Positions 9,982-20,971 of a stretch of 64,000 nt of DNA are shown here, one piece after another; positions within the stretch are counted from its first letter, which is position 1; each line of letters begins with the position of its first letter. Source of the stretch: Effrenium voratum (Eukaryota > Sar > Dinophyceae > Suessiales > Symbiodiniaceae); NCBI GenBank assembly GCA_963377175.1, contig CAUJNA010002813.1, positions 745,554-809,553 on the forward strand, in the 5' to 3' direction. The position numbers were made by a program, and so were the translations under genes. The notes beneath the pieces were generated by a model. The model had not been told where the DNA came from, searched no databases, and saw nothing but the letters and a program-made list of their open reading frames with translations.

Positions 9982-10196
9982 CTCAAAAGAGAGGGAAACA
10001 CAGTTTTCTCAACAACGGGGGAACCCGGGACCTTAAAAGGAACGAACCCCGCCGTGACTGCGACCTCTCCCTTAACTTGGGCAAACGCGCGCAATGCGCG
10101 CCTTTTTCTTGAGCCAAAGCAATGACATGCGGACATGTCATTGATCATGTATCTTGGTGAACCTCTGGGCCATAAATGTCATCGTGATAATTGACT
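9981..10196 (-). repeat. 5' LTR of copia element 1
   Basis: Identical by eye to 3689-3904 and in the same orientation. Being at the high-coordinate end of a minus-strand element it is the 5' LTR and should hold the element's promoter. The sequence inside it, from 9980 downwards, is the primer-binding-site candidate; outside it is the TATAT target duplication at 10197-10201. Confidence 0.92.
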
Positions 10197-10205
10197 TATA
10201 TATCG

Positions 10206-10316
10206 GGGATCCTTACATTATACACCTGAACATTGCCTTGTAAATAGTGGTTTCCCTTTATTTTAGTGGAAAAAGCCATGTTTCAACTGGGCAAAATGTA
10301 TCTTTTAAGGACCCTG
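10206..10316. repeat. Dispersed 110-bp repeat, copy 1
   Basis: Runs from GGGATCCTT to AAGGACCCTG and is about 85-90% identical by eye to 46604-46715 in the same orientation. Shared blocks include CACCTGAACATTGCCTTGTA and GGGCAAAATGTATCTTTTAA. It begins five bases beyond the copia target duplication. No coding capacity; class unknown. Confidence 0.8.
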
Positions 10317-12838
10317 TATATGTTTATTTATATGGTACCTCCCTGGCGCTCACCTCGCAAATCCCGATTCGGGTTTCGACTGCTGTCTGCGAAAACGCTT
10401 CGTGGGGGGATCTCCGATGCCGTTCGCCATTGGCTTTGGCCACCCCTTTGAAAGGACGCCAAGCCCGGGGCCAGGAATCAGCCCCAATCGCAGGAGGTCT
10501 GCTACGAAATTCCCCGAAACAAAAGGAAGCAAAGCGGGTTGGCCCTTTATGTTTGTAGTACAAAAACATGGCCCAAAAATCAAAGGCGGAAAAAACATGG
10601 CCCAAAAAATGCCTAGCAAAGAAACACGGAAGATCCAAACACTGCAAAGAGCGTCCAAAGCTGTGCAATTCGGGGCTCTAACAGACCTCAGATTCTGAAA
10701 TAGGTCTGTGGCTATAAGTGACCTGCGGGGGGACACATTCGTGGAAGTTACGGCCTGGCAGTTGCATGCATCTGCAATCTTGCTAACAACCTGGCCGATC
10801 TTATTTGAATCACACCCACACAACCGTCCACTGCTTCCAGTCATCACTACTCGGTAATCCTTCGACCATCTTACCTCCAGGTTTCGCATCCTGGCTTCCG
10901 AGAATGGTGCAAGGGCTTAAATACTTTAGAATGGGCTTGACTTGAAAACCGTGTCATGACGTAGACTAATTATTGGACATCTTTTGGTCAACTGGAAGCA
11001 CCTGAACATTTCGTTCCGGCCGAAACGAAACCCACAGCTGGACGGCTAAATGGGAGCCGCTGCTCAGCTTCCTGATTCGTGCGGGGCCCCGTGACTCGAC
11101 CAGTGCCTGGAGTCTCCCTTGACCCTGAAAAGCATCGGGGCATAGGTGGCCTTTTGGCAAAAATAGATGGGTTTCCCTGGTAAATGGAAGAACCCCCACC
11201 TAAACCAGTGCCATCTATTTTGAATCAAACTAACCACCTATGCATCGGGGTCATTATCTGAAAGAAAGGGGTCATGGCCCATGCTCCAGGTGGATCTTAC
11301 GTGACTTTTGGGGCTTGACCTTTCAGGACACACGCGGAGCCTTTCGGGCAAAACTTGGCGGAACATGGCGCAGAAGGCGAAATTTGGGGGGTTGCCAACT
11401 AGCCCCAAATACAAGTTTGGGCTTGCTTCTCAGATTGCCTGCTGGTATCTTTAGATCAAAACGCACCAAGCAAAATAACACAATGCCAATCCCGGAGCTG
11501 AACACCCCCACCAGTGAAAATTGGCTTGAACATCGTCCCAACCCGCGAATCAGCACAAACACACTTCTTTGATCCCAATGACAACAGCTTGGTGTTACGC
11601 CATTGTAGGAAACCATCATGTGAAAGTGAAACCTAGAGATAAAACACATGCAAGCCTTGCTTAACATGTAGTTGTACACTGAGGGCCCGAAAGCACGGGG
11701 CGGGTTCTTTACAAAGACGTCACCTAGAAATTCCTGGGCTGGGCCTTTGCAAAACAAAAACACACACAAAACACAAACAAAACACACACACAAATCCCCG
11801 GAAAGGATGGAGCAAGTGCATCTAAGTTCGCAAGAGGTCCGGGAACTGACTCTTGGCTCTTTCTGCTCACTGTTCATACGCCGCAAAATGAGTTGGAGCT
11901 TCATGTTTGTTCCCTTCTAAAGAATGCAAAAAGGACATGCAGCCCACCTTTTTTGGGGCGACTACCCCTGAACCAAAAAGTAGCCTTTAATGATGGATGG
12001 CTCCCATGCTTTGCTGGCTTGCTGGTAAAAAGGAAAAGACAATTATTGATTCCCTGCAGGCAACAGACCCTCTTAGCAGTCGTAGCACACGCGCAAGGAC
12101 AAACATCTCCGCGTTTCCGAGCCAGTATTGTTGACCGCGGATAAATAGTTCTGGCAGATGAGTGATGTGTCCAAATGGGTTGCACTCTCAAAATCAACCA
12201 GGAATCATGAAACATCTTGCCACTGGTAGTTCGCGTACTCGCAATCACGCAGCCTCTTGAATGGGGAATGCAACATGAGCTTCCGCACACTTGGCCCCAT
12301 TGATTCACAGGAGTTAAGGAGTCAAATCATATGTTACTCATCAACCGCCGTCTTTTCCATAGAATCATGTTATGTGATCAGGTGCGGCAGCCCGTGCAGC
12401 GCTGTACACGGCTTTGAGTGGACCACTTCAATGCCAGGTTTTGATTTTGATTCATGCGCTTTCGTTTGACGAGAACGGGAAGTATTCACAGCAACAGGAT
12501 TTGTTGATGGCATATTGAATCCGGTATGTTTTCTTCTGCAAATTCGCCCCCATTGTAAACGCTCCCGCGGGAAAACATGAATTTAGATTGGCAAAGTATA
12601 GTCATTTGAGCAGGCATCTGAATCGCGATAGGTCAGGTTCTTTGAACTATCCTCCTATCCTCTTTGCAGGCTGATTCATTGGAATCTGTCAAGATTAGCT
12701 GCCAAACAACTGGTTGGCTCGAACGCAAGCCAACAGTCACACCAGTTTGAGAAGTCCAACGAACTGTCACGTTGAGCACATGGCCCCCTGGAGCAGTCTT
12801 CTACGAGCCAACCTGCGCCCTGTTTGGAGGAATAACAA
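10317..12838. other. Region without a recognised gene
   Basis: Frames of up to 193 codons occur (for example minus strand 11323-11904, which spans a short CA run near 11760-11792), but none shows domain motifs, splice-site support or the exon-like codon bias. A fragment resembling GGGTTTCCCTGG lies near 11170. Confidence 0.5.
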
Positions 12839-13107
12839 GGAGAGAGAAAGAAAGAGAGCGAGGATGAGAGGGAGAGAGAGAGACGGAAAGAAACACAAAA
12901 ACAAAGAAAGACAGAAAGAAAAACAGACAAAAATAAAGAAAGAAAGAAAGAAATAAAGAACGAAAGAAAGAAAGAACGAAAGAAATAACGAAAAAAGAAA
13001 GAAACAAACAAAGAAAAAAAAAAGAAAGAAAGAAGGAAAGAAAGAAGGAAGGAAGGAAGGAAGGAAGGAAGGAAGGAAAGAAAGAAAGAAAGAAAGAAAG
13101 AAAGAAG
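12839..13107. repeat. GAAA/GGAA polypurine microsatellite
   Basis: About 270 bp almost free of pyrimidines on the plus strand: GAGA-rich at the start, then GAAA with AAAT, AACG and AAAC variants, GGAA in the middle and pure AAAG at the end. The long phenylalanine/serine/leucine frames on the minus strand are products of this repeat. Confidence 0.95.
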
Positions 13108-15454
13108 CGCAAGCAAACCAACGAGCAAACCAACGCGAAATTCTGCCCAAGAATGAATATGCATGTACTTGGCTGGTAACTTCACTCCGAAAACAATAGC
13201 GGCCTGGCGGCAAGGAATTGAAGGTTGCCACATGGCTTAAAGATATAACTGTGAAAAGCCTGCCCACGCGCATTCCAATTGCGTCATGAAAATGTTTAGT
13301 CACCAGTTAGTTGACCTTAGGAAGCGCTTCGAGTTGTGATGTTTCAACCACAACCCACCAGTAAAGGAAAACACCGCCCATGTTGCTTGGCGGTGGAACA
13401 ACTGTGATGTTAGATATGTTTGTGATATTTGTAGCACAGTATCGACCAAGGAGGCAATTTGCTGAAGTGACACCAAAGTGGGCCTTCTTTGGTCTCAAGT
13501 TTCTTCTTGTCGCTGGGGTCGATTTGCTTCTTCAGATCAATGGCCAGCATAACATCCAGCACCGTGTCGATTCGAATACTCTGGGTCCCAAAAGCAATCC
13601 AGCAACTCGAGTGAGTTCTGCTTCCCACCCAAACATTGCACCGGAGGGAAACACCACCCAGTCGTTCCAAAGAGGCCAAAGGGCCAGCTGAGAAGAAAGT
13701 GACCCTAACTCAAAAACGTCCCCGCGCCCGTCCTGTGCTCTTCGTCCCATCTGCCTGGGGCCGAACACCGAGATTGCTTTATCCCAATGCATCCCAACAG
13801 AACTTCGCCGCATGTATTTCTTTCCGTGGAAACCAAGTGTGCACTTCGGAATATAACTGTCTGAAGGCATGGTCTGAGGGAACGGAATGGAATCGTCCAT
13901 ACTTGCGGGTAACTAATTCTTGGCTTGGCAAATGTCAGAAGGATGCAACGGCTGGTTGTGGATAAGGCGGGATTCTCAGAATAGGGGACCGCTCTGACGG
14001 GGTAGGTTGCTGTTGTTTCTCTTAAAATGCCTAGCAAAGGGGGCCCGACATTTTGAGAAACTGGCGAAGAAGTTCTTCGACGGTATGGTGGGTATCAAGG
14101 TCGTTCTCTGGGCTTCTCTTAGGATGGGATGAATGAGTGGTTAAAACCAGGGTGAAGATCAGCTTCCCAAAAATTACCTCAGTTTTCATGAGAAGAACCC
14201 TAACAAAGAACGCGAGAAACAAACACATGCAAGAACGCCATGTCTGGTCCTCCGTCTAGGCAATCTTCGACAATCCGAAGTTGACATTAGTCAACACCTA
14301 CAATATAACAAACAACAGGGAGTAATGAATCCGAGCCTAACATGTAGAGCATGAACAAATGAGTCCAATCCGAAAATAGAAAAACAACATAGATAAATCT
14401 GAATCCAACGCCAATCGCTGGCTACATCTCGGTACTTGACAAGCCCTGCCAGGAACTCTGAGTCTTGCGTCATCATTCTGTAAACCTAGTCCAACGCCTA
14501 AAAAAACAATGGTGGACCTTTTGAGGGGAAATTAAACGAAAACCCAAAAACCAACCATTCTAAGGGTCCTAAAATTTTGGGAAACACCCATATGTCTTTG
14601 AGAGGAGACCAGCTCGGAAATCGGCGAAAATCGGCCGCCGGCCGCCTCGGGCTTCCCTTGGGACTGACGCTCCTTCTCCAGGGCGGCGGCGGCCTGAACC
14701 GGCGACTCCAACCACAAGTTAGTAGTGTTTTGTATTGCCTAATAAATCATATGAAATTGTTCATGAGAATATCAAAGAATATGTCCCGTACCTTGACATA
14801 TGTAGTGAAGGAGCAACAAAACGCTACTCAAGTGTTGTATGACCATGGCGTTTCTCATTGGAAGCCGAATGGTTGTCTGAATCCCTATCCCATCCCAGGC
14901 ACCAGGTGACATATTTACGCCTTTCTTTTCTGAGGGATGGGGAGGGGCGGGGGGAGGACAGGGGGGGGAGGCCAACAACACGCCCCCAGAATTGCCACCC
15001 CCCCTCCCCGCACCACTGAGCTGGTTTTGGCCATTGAGTTTCATGCTTTCGTGAATCAGCTCCTACCGAAAAGTTCATTGTCAACGGCTGGACAAATGTT
15101 GCACGAAGTTGAAGAAGATGTTAGCATTCCCCCCCCCACCCCACCCCAAACCAAGAGCCAAGAACTGTTCAATGCTGCACGATCCAATTGCCCAATGACT
15201 GGCCCTGTCAATCGCTTTCAGACCCAGTGTTTGCAATTGCCGTACTGTCGTGACTGGGTAGGTTTTGCGCTGTGCCTTCTTCTTCCCTGCTCTGCCTTGC
15301 AACTGGAAGCACGATAAAGTAACCAAAGCCCCGAAGCACAGAAACCTGAGTAACGAACCCGGGCCAAACATTGCGAAAGGTCCACGGGTAATAGTTGCTT
15401 GGTGGAATCTCCGTGGTCGCAAAGCAAGTACATAAGCGTGTCCCTTTAAAGACT
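13108..15454. other. Region without a recognised gene
   Basis: No motif-bearing frame. A C/G-homopolymer-rich patch lies at 14935-15010. Overlapping open frames on both strands near 13380-13965 lack codon bias or splice support. Confidence 0.5.
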
Positions 15455-17391
15455 TTTCCTTTGATTCGGGGCGTCGAATTGAATCGGGGCGTCGTTGCGA
15501 GGCAGTAACAGGGGTTTATTTCAAAGGCATTTCACAGGTGCAAGGACTGGGTCAAACTTCCAAAAACATGGACTGTTGGAGGGGGTAGTTTGCTCACCCC
15601 AAGCCACACGCGGCCACCTTCACGTACCCGTTGCAAACCCTGGGAGTACCCATTTTAAACCTTAAGGGTACCTGAGTCTGTTGCGGGTACTCCGCCCGAC
15701 GCCCGCTGCGCTACGGGGGCATCCATCGCGGTCCGGCCAGGGCCTCGGCTGGTGCTTTCCGCACGAGTCTCTCCATCGGAAGAGTTTTAATGTTTGACCC
15801 ATTGAAGGGCTTACCTTCAGAAAAAAAAAACAAAAAACGCTCAGAAGGGAAACTCGCGTTGGCAACTTACGCAGCTTATGTGTTTAAAACATACGCTTCT
15901 AAACCTCACGTTTTGGCAGAACATGAGCTACCAGTTAAAAAGGTTCGCGCTAGGGCTACGCGTTGGAGTTGACTTGGGTGAAAGACACGAGAAACGAAGG
16001 TGGCCATGCTAGTATGAAATATAAGTACAAGTAAAAGGCGAGAGAATGATAACCCGGTCCAAACGGATCTTTGCACATCTTCAACACTGTGTAAAGGAGC
16101 GTGGAAAGGTCCTGAGGCTCATCACGAACGGGCATGACTTTAGAAAAGTGACTGACCCACCGAGATTCACCAGAAAGGCAGTGGCCAAGCATGTGTAAGC
16201 TACATTGCCCACACCCATTTCTGATAGACTTAGGGTTGAGTACGGGGCGAACTTGTTACACGTCGAAATTTGTGACGGTTCGCCGCGATACGTTTTCTGA
16301 TGAACCTCGATGAGGTTCATCTGGAAATCTGGAACGGAAATGACTTGGGATCTCAAAAGCGTTGCTGTGGAGAAGTCAGAAATTGTGAGGGACAACTGTC
16401 TCGGCGGACCGTTACAAATTTCGAAGTATAACAGGTCCGCCCCGTTTTCAACCCTAAGTCTATATATCAGAGATGGGAATGTGTCAACATAGGAAAGCCC
16501 CCCTAAGCGGGTGTGTCCTGGACAGTTGATCCCAAGTCATTTCCGTTCCAGATTTCCAGATGAACCTCATCGAGGTTCATCAGAAAACGTATCGCGGCGA
16601 ACCGTCACAAATTTCGACGTGTAACAAGTTCGCCCCGTACTCAACCCTAAGTCTATCAGAAATGGGTGTGGGCAATTTAGCTTACACATGCTTGGCCACT
16701 GCCTTTCTGGTGAATCTCGGTGGGTCAGTCACTTTTCTAAAATCATGCCCGTTCGTGATGAGCCTCAGGACCTTTCCACGCTCCTTTACACAGTGTTGAA
16801 GATGTGCAAAGATCCGTTTGGACCGGGTTATCATTCTCTCGCCTTTTACTTGTACTTATATTTCATACTAGCATGGCCACCTTCGTTTCTCGTGTCTTTC
16901 ACCCAAGTCAACTCCAACGCGTAGCCCTAGCACGAACCTTTTTACTGGTAGCTCATGTTCTGCCAAAACGTGAGGTTTAGACGCGTATGTTTTAAAACGC
17001 GAGTTTCCCTTCTGAGCGTTTTTTTCTGAAGGTAAGCCCTTCAACGGGCCAAACGTTAAGACTCTTCCGATGGAGAGACTCGTGCGGAAAGCACCAGCCG
17101 AGGCCCTGGCCGGACCGCGATGGATGCCCCCGTAGCGCAGCGGGCGTCGGGCGGAGTACCCGCAACAGACTCAGGTACCCTTAAGGTTTAAAATGGGTAC
17201 TCCCAGGGTTTACAACGGGTACGTGAAGGTGGCCGCGTGTGGCTTGGGGTGAGCAAACTACCCCCTCCAACAGTCCATGTTTTTGAAAGTTTGACCCAGT
17301 CCTTACACCTGTGAAATGCCTTTGAAATAAACCCCTGTTACTGCCACGCAACGACGCCCCGATTCAATTCGACGCCCCGAATCAAAGGAAA
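15455..17391. repeat. Large inverted repeat (foldback element) with 175-bp spacer
   Basis: Bases 15455-16352 are nearly the reverse complement of 16528-17391. Both outer ends read TTTCCTTTGATTCGGGG outward-in and both inner ends read TGACTTGGGATC. The arms differ by a few percent plus a net 34-bp indel, mainly extra bases in the left arm near 15865-15890. Each arm holds the same 78-codon frame beginning MLGHCLSGES on opposite strands, but no family is recognised and conservation simply follows from the duplication. The spacer carries a third, diverged, partial copy of the arm (about 16403-16490). No terminal target duplication is evident, so it may be a foldback transposon or an inverted segmental duplication. 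Confidence 0.93.
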
Positions 17392-17729
17392 CATATTTCT
17401 TTTGTTCACACATGCATCAAGGTGAAAATCTAATCTGGGTAAAGGAGGGACGGCAACCCCCAATTTTGAAATTGCGCCATCTGGGTTTCTCTCTAAATAG
17501 GGGTATCCCCAAGTCCCCAAGGCAAGGTTGGTGCTTTCAATCCGACTTCACTTCCATGACAACAACGGGTTGCTTCAATTTGGTTTCCCTCTCAAACGCC
17601 AAAAAAAGAGAGTGCCCTCCAAAAGAGAGAGTTCTACATAACACTTAGAAAGGGGCCGTTTTGCTGTTTAACCCAAAACATGTGCCCTGCAAAGACATCC
17701 TCAACTTCCACCCTGCGCCAACCCGGTGC
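17392..17729. other. Short region without a gene
   Basis: No recognised feature. Candidate 3' intron or downstream sequence for the exon at 17730-17808. Confidence 0.4.
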
Positions 17730-17808
17730 CTGTTGGCGCTCTTCCTCCGCCAGGAGGCGGATCTGGCGCGGCACTTCAAGGCCCAACGCCGCCAGCCTCG
17801 CATCTTGT
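17730..17808 (-). CDS. Isolated exon, helical protein, not recognised
   Basis: Minus-strand sequence between acceptor CACAG and donor CAG-GC encodes, after one split base, QDARLAALGLEVPRQ and IRLLAEEERQQ. This is an amphipathic, alanine/leucine/arginine/glutamate-rich helix with mostly G/C third positions, the same style as the ABC transporter exons. The frame stays open a little further (APGWRRVEVEDVFAG), so the donor could lie 48 bases later. No family can be named and partner exons were not found. Strand agrees with most other exons in the window. Confidence 0.5.
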
Positions 17809-17929
17809 CTGTGTCTGTCTGTCTGTTGCTGGTACCGCGGCCAGGCGCCTGGTTGCTTCATGCATTTCCCAGGTTTTCTTGACACTGTTTTGAGCGCTCG
17901 GAGTCTTTACACATGAGCATAAGCTGCAC

Positions 17930-18085
17930 AAGTAAGAATACACAGGCTCTCGCGCATCCACAGCCGCTGCACGCATGTGTGATAATACACACCCTCACGC
18001 GCATCCGCAACCGCTACGCACATGCTGGCACACGTGGAAATAAACCCACCCACTCGCATCCAAAGCCGCTGCACGCACTTTCAGA
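17930..18085. repeat. 55-bp minisatellite, left part
   Basis: Two to three degenerate copies of a unit with CGCATCCACAACCGCT and GCACGCATG/GCTGGCAC blocks. The same unit continues at 21935-22285 on the other side of copia-like element 2, so the two parts were probably one array. Confidence 0.75.
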
Positions 18086-18120
18086 GCGAAACTGGTTCCC
18101 CTCCAAGAGCGAAAGCCACA

Positions 18121-18303
18121 AAGTCCCGCTCCACGATGCGCTCAAACTCCTTTTCCTTCACGGGCCAGGTGTGATCACCGCGAGGTACTTCACGAAAACA
18201 TGCAGCTACTCCTTGTTTTCACAAGGCTTTGGCGAAAGGGTTCCCTCAGCCGCAATGGCACGTCGGTGGCGAATACTCACCTCCACAAGTTCAACCACTG
18301 ACA
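18121..18303 (-). repeat. Terminal repeat (probable 3' LTR) of element 2
   Basis: Matches 21752-21934 with the same length. In minus orientation it starts TGTCAGTG and ends GGGACTT. It overlaps the last codons of the polyprotein: the frame ends PKPCENKE and a TAG at 18206-18208. Confidence 0.7.
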
Positions 18304-19501
18304 TGCCCCAAAGAACCTTCGTCCTTAGGCTTGCCATTTTGGCGTATGAATTCTCGCCACGAGATGCCTGCGACATCTTCACTCTCCACCTCCTTCGGCT
18401 TTAGAGTTTTAGAACCTTCTTCTTCTTCTTCGCTGCCAAGAACTCTGGGTCATACTTGACCGTCCAATTTGATGCTCTTCAAGAAACCGCTGGGCTTCGG
18501 ATGAAACGCGCAGCAAGGTAGTGTATTGCCAACGCAAATTCTCTGCTGAAGCCATCAACTCCAATGCGGCACACTTCTCCTTCGTGGAGTACCCAGCTGA
18601 TGCAGTGTCCTCCTTCCAGAACGCATCATATCACTGTAACCAACATGCATCGCACCGCAGCCTTTTGAGTCGCGGCTCAAACTCAAAGCATTGACGGAGA
18701 GTTGGTGGACAGCGGCACGCAATGCCTGCGTGGAGCGCTTACGTGGAACGAGTGCTGCCAACAAACCCCGGAGTGGCAGGCTCGAGCACGAAGGGTTGGG
18801 GTTGTTTAACAACGCGCCAACACGAGTCACGAAGAAGTGACAAGGCCGCAGCGGCAAACGCCCCGGCTGTGGCCTTGGGAGTCAGGGCGGCTGCGGGAGG
18901 GGAGAGAAGAGGCGACTGGAGGCAAGAGGTTGCATGATCATGAGGCTCAGTGAAAGCGTGTGCACCCAGGCCTGCCAGTCACAAACACATCGCACAAACC
19001 GATTTTGCATCGATCACCAGACCAGGGCACCATCGACCTTCACATCCAACAAACTCAGCCTTTGCCACGCGATGCAACTTGCCACTCCTCCATGCTACAG
19101 GATTGACTGGCACCCGCTTGCCCTCCAAGATGGACTTGTGCGCCACACCAACCAAGTGACCCCCGGTTCCGGTGGATGTGAGATCCCGCCTGTTTCCAAC
19201 AGCGTCCGTCCACGCAACCAGAACAAGATCTTCATCACATTCTGCTGCAAGCAGTTGAACACCCACACTCAGACCTCGTTGCTGATACAAATCTCGGCAA
19301 AGCTTGTTGGTGTTTTGGAGTCTCTTCAGACCACGAGGTAAAGCGCTCTGCAAGATTGAGCGCTTGGCTGCATGATGTGGAGCTGTCTGTTGCACTCTCC
19401 ACTGAATTGCACCCAAAACTGCTCTGCGCTGGCTTCGTTCGCCCTCAGTCAAATCGCCCTTCCCTTCCGACAATTCGACCTGCTTCAGCTCTGTGCAATA
19501 C
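18206..19501 (-). pseudogene. RNase H and carboxy terminus of element 2
   Basis: The frame below 19550 reads LTEGERSQRRAVLGAIQWRV, then HHAAKRSILQSALPRGLKRL, VLVAWTDAVGNRRDLTSTGG-like sequence and RVPVNPVAWRSGKLHRVAKAE. This is the copia-type RNase H layout with an Ala-Trp-Thr-Asp-Ala core in place of the usual D-A-D. Farther down, KYDPEFLAAKKKKKVLKL and a lysine-rich end match the basic tail of such polyproteins. Interruptions occur near 18980-18660. The function would be RNA removal during reverse transcription; inactive here. Confidence 0.7.
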
Positions 19502-20110
19502 TCAGCGTGATCTAGCATAAAAGCATAGTCCGGCTTGACCAATACCACAGTGCGTGAAGGGCATGAATTTCCAGGGGGGCCACTTAATGGACATTGCTTC
19601 CACCCATCTTGGATTGGATTCATCACCAGAAATCAAGAAGTCCTTCACGTGTGCCCCAATCATGCCCACGGTGTTGCCGCCTTCAACCATTACCCAAAGT
19701 TCACACTTCAAGCGTTGCAGGCCACACTGCTGTTCCACCACTTGCCACACATCGAGAAACCATTCCCGAGGTGCTGATGGCATGCCATATGTGCTTTCAG
19801 AAGACGCACAGCTTGTCCTATAGGTAGCCCGAGGCCTTCTGCAAGTTCCGGAACTGGCACAGAACAAACATCTCTCTTTGTCTGACTCTCAGCCCCTGAA
19901 GAAAAGCCGATTTTGCATCTGCTTTCAGCATCTTCCACCAAGGTTCAGCATGGGCATCTTCCCTCTCCGGGATAGGGTTGGAGCTGATGTCTGCAACTCG
20001 CCTAGATCTGGGTCAGCAAAGCCAAGCAACACGATGCGAGCTTTTGCTTTGACGGTGGGCTCGTCCGTGCCTTTGAAAACAAAACCCATCGCATTCTCAT
20101 AAGCCTAGCT
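19502..20110 (-). pseudogene. Reverse transcriptase fragments of element 2
   Basis: Two shifted frames are visible. One has VFKGTDEPTVKAKARIVLLG followed by FADPDLGELQTSAPTLSR, the amino-terminal fingers of dinoflagellate copia reverse transcriptases. The other has YGMPSAPREWFLDVWQVVEQ, then GMIGAHVKDFLISGDESNPR, which occupies the catalytic box position (A-H-V-D-D-F in active relatives; here A-H-V-K-D-F). The first catalytic Asp is therefore Lys, so the enzyme should be inactive. The part with motif A is missing or scrambled. Confidence 0.75.
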
Positions 20111-20971
20111 TTGGGATCGGAACGTTGGCTTTGGCGCACACTTTCTGGACTAGCCACTGATCAACTTCCAGCTGTCGTTGATCTTGAGAAAGACGCCGCC
20201 AGGCAACTTCGGCTCCCTTCTGGACGTGCCTGGCTGCATACTTCTTAGGATCTTTCATGATCTTCTTCCACTCGGCTTCACTTTCTGGTGCAGGTATGGC
20301 CACGCCAAAAATGCGGTTCTCGACCTCCTCTGTGACATAGAAACCAGCTGTCGAAGACGCTGATGCTTCCCCCACTCAAACGTCAGGTCCACCGGCGCTT
20401 CTCATACCTGGACCTGGATGTCCACATTTGCGATGTAGTTTTGCCAGCGTCCGACAAAATGCCGGAGTATGTCGTCCTGTCTTCTCTCGTACTCCTTCTC
20501 CAAGGCAAGGAGCATGTGCGTGATCTCCAGGACATGGTCTTGCCGTGCCCAAATGGCGCGGATCTGTCACTCTGATCCTCCATGGCTTCTTGATCGGCTG
20601 TCCCTTGCGCTCAACTCCGAATTGACAGCCATCAACCAAGATGCCGCGCAGCTTGTCTATCTCCTCCAACGCCGACCAAAACTCTATCACCGTTGGCCAT
20701 TTCCAGGCTGCATTCCATCTCGGCCACTCCCACGCAAGTTCACCTCCATGTTGAAGATGAATGTCCAGAAACTTGATGGCTTGGTGAAACATGTACTTCG
20801 CCTTCCGCCTCCGGGCATCACCCTTCTTGTGGCCTTCCTCTGTGAACAAATCCATCGCGGTTTCCGATGAACAATGAGGTTCCTGCTTGTCAAAACCCTC
20901 CGCCTTCGCGATATCACAGCCATTGAAGAGACCAGCACGTTCAGCTCGTCCACCTCAACTCCGAACTTCAC
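20111..20971 (-). pseudogene. Methyltransferase-like linker of element 2
   Basis: The frame 20376-20855 contains AIKFLDIHLQHGGELAWEWP, then RWNAAWKWPTVIEFW, VDGCQFGVERKGQPIKKPWR and DHAHAPCLG. The Glu-Trp-Pro, Gly-Cys-x-Phe-Gly and Lys-Lys-Pro-Trp motifs match the linker of element 1 in the same order and position relative to reverse transcriptase. The frame then shifts to KIMKDPKKYAARHVQKGAEV (20097-20375). The fold assignment is the same inference as for element 1. Confidence 0.55.

Larger units (their letters stand above)
3689..10196 (-). mobile_element. Ty1/copia-type LTR retrotransposon, recently inserted, damaged
   Basis: A 6508-bp minus-strand element bounded by two 216-bp direct repeats, identical by eye, and flanked by the 5-bp duplication TATAT (3684-3688 and 10197-10201). 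In minus-strand order it has 5' LTR, primer-binding-site-like sequence, Gag, a CCCH-like finger, a protease remnant, a truncated integrase, a methyltransferase-like linker, reverse transcriptase with a YADD box, RNase H, a polypurine tract and the 3' LTR. Integrase before reverse transcriptase is the copia order. The coding region has frameshifts, a mutated protease active site and apparent internal deletions in Gag and integrase, so it cannot be autonomous. It lies between an AT-rich coding candidate and a dispersed repeat that begins at 10206. Confidence 0.93.

Noticed and set aside
11323..11904. 193-codon minus-strand frame
   Set aside because: It partly crosses a CA run and shows no domain pattern or G/C-ending codon bias.
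12676..13303. Phe/Ser/Leu-rich frames up to 185 codons
   Set aside because: They come entirely from the GAAA/GGAA microsatellite.
15956..16924. Same 78-codon protein encoded twice on opposite strands
   Set aside because: The duplication is explained by the inverted repeat; no family, codon bias or splice evidence supports a gene.
18325..18343. GCCATTTTGGC resembling the middle of the spliced leader
   Set aside because: It lacks the CTCAAG end, lies inside the antisense of a retroelement tail and is only 11 bases; chance or coding context explains it.
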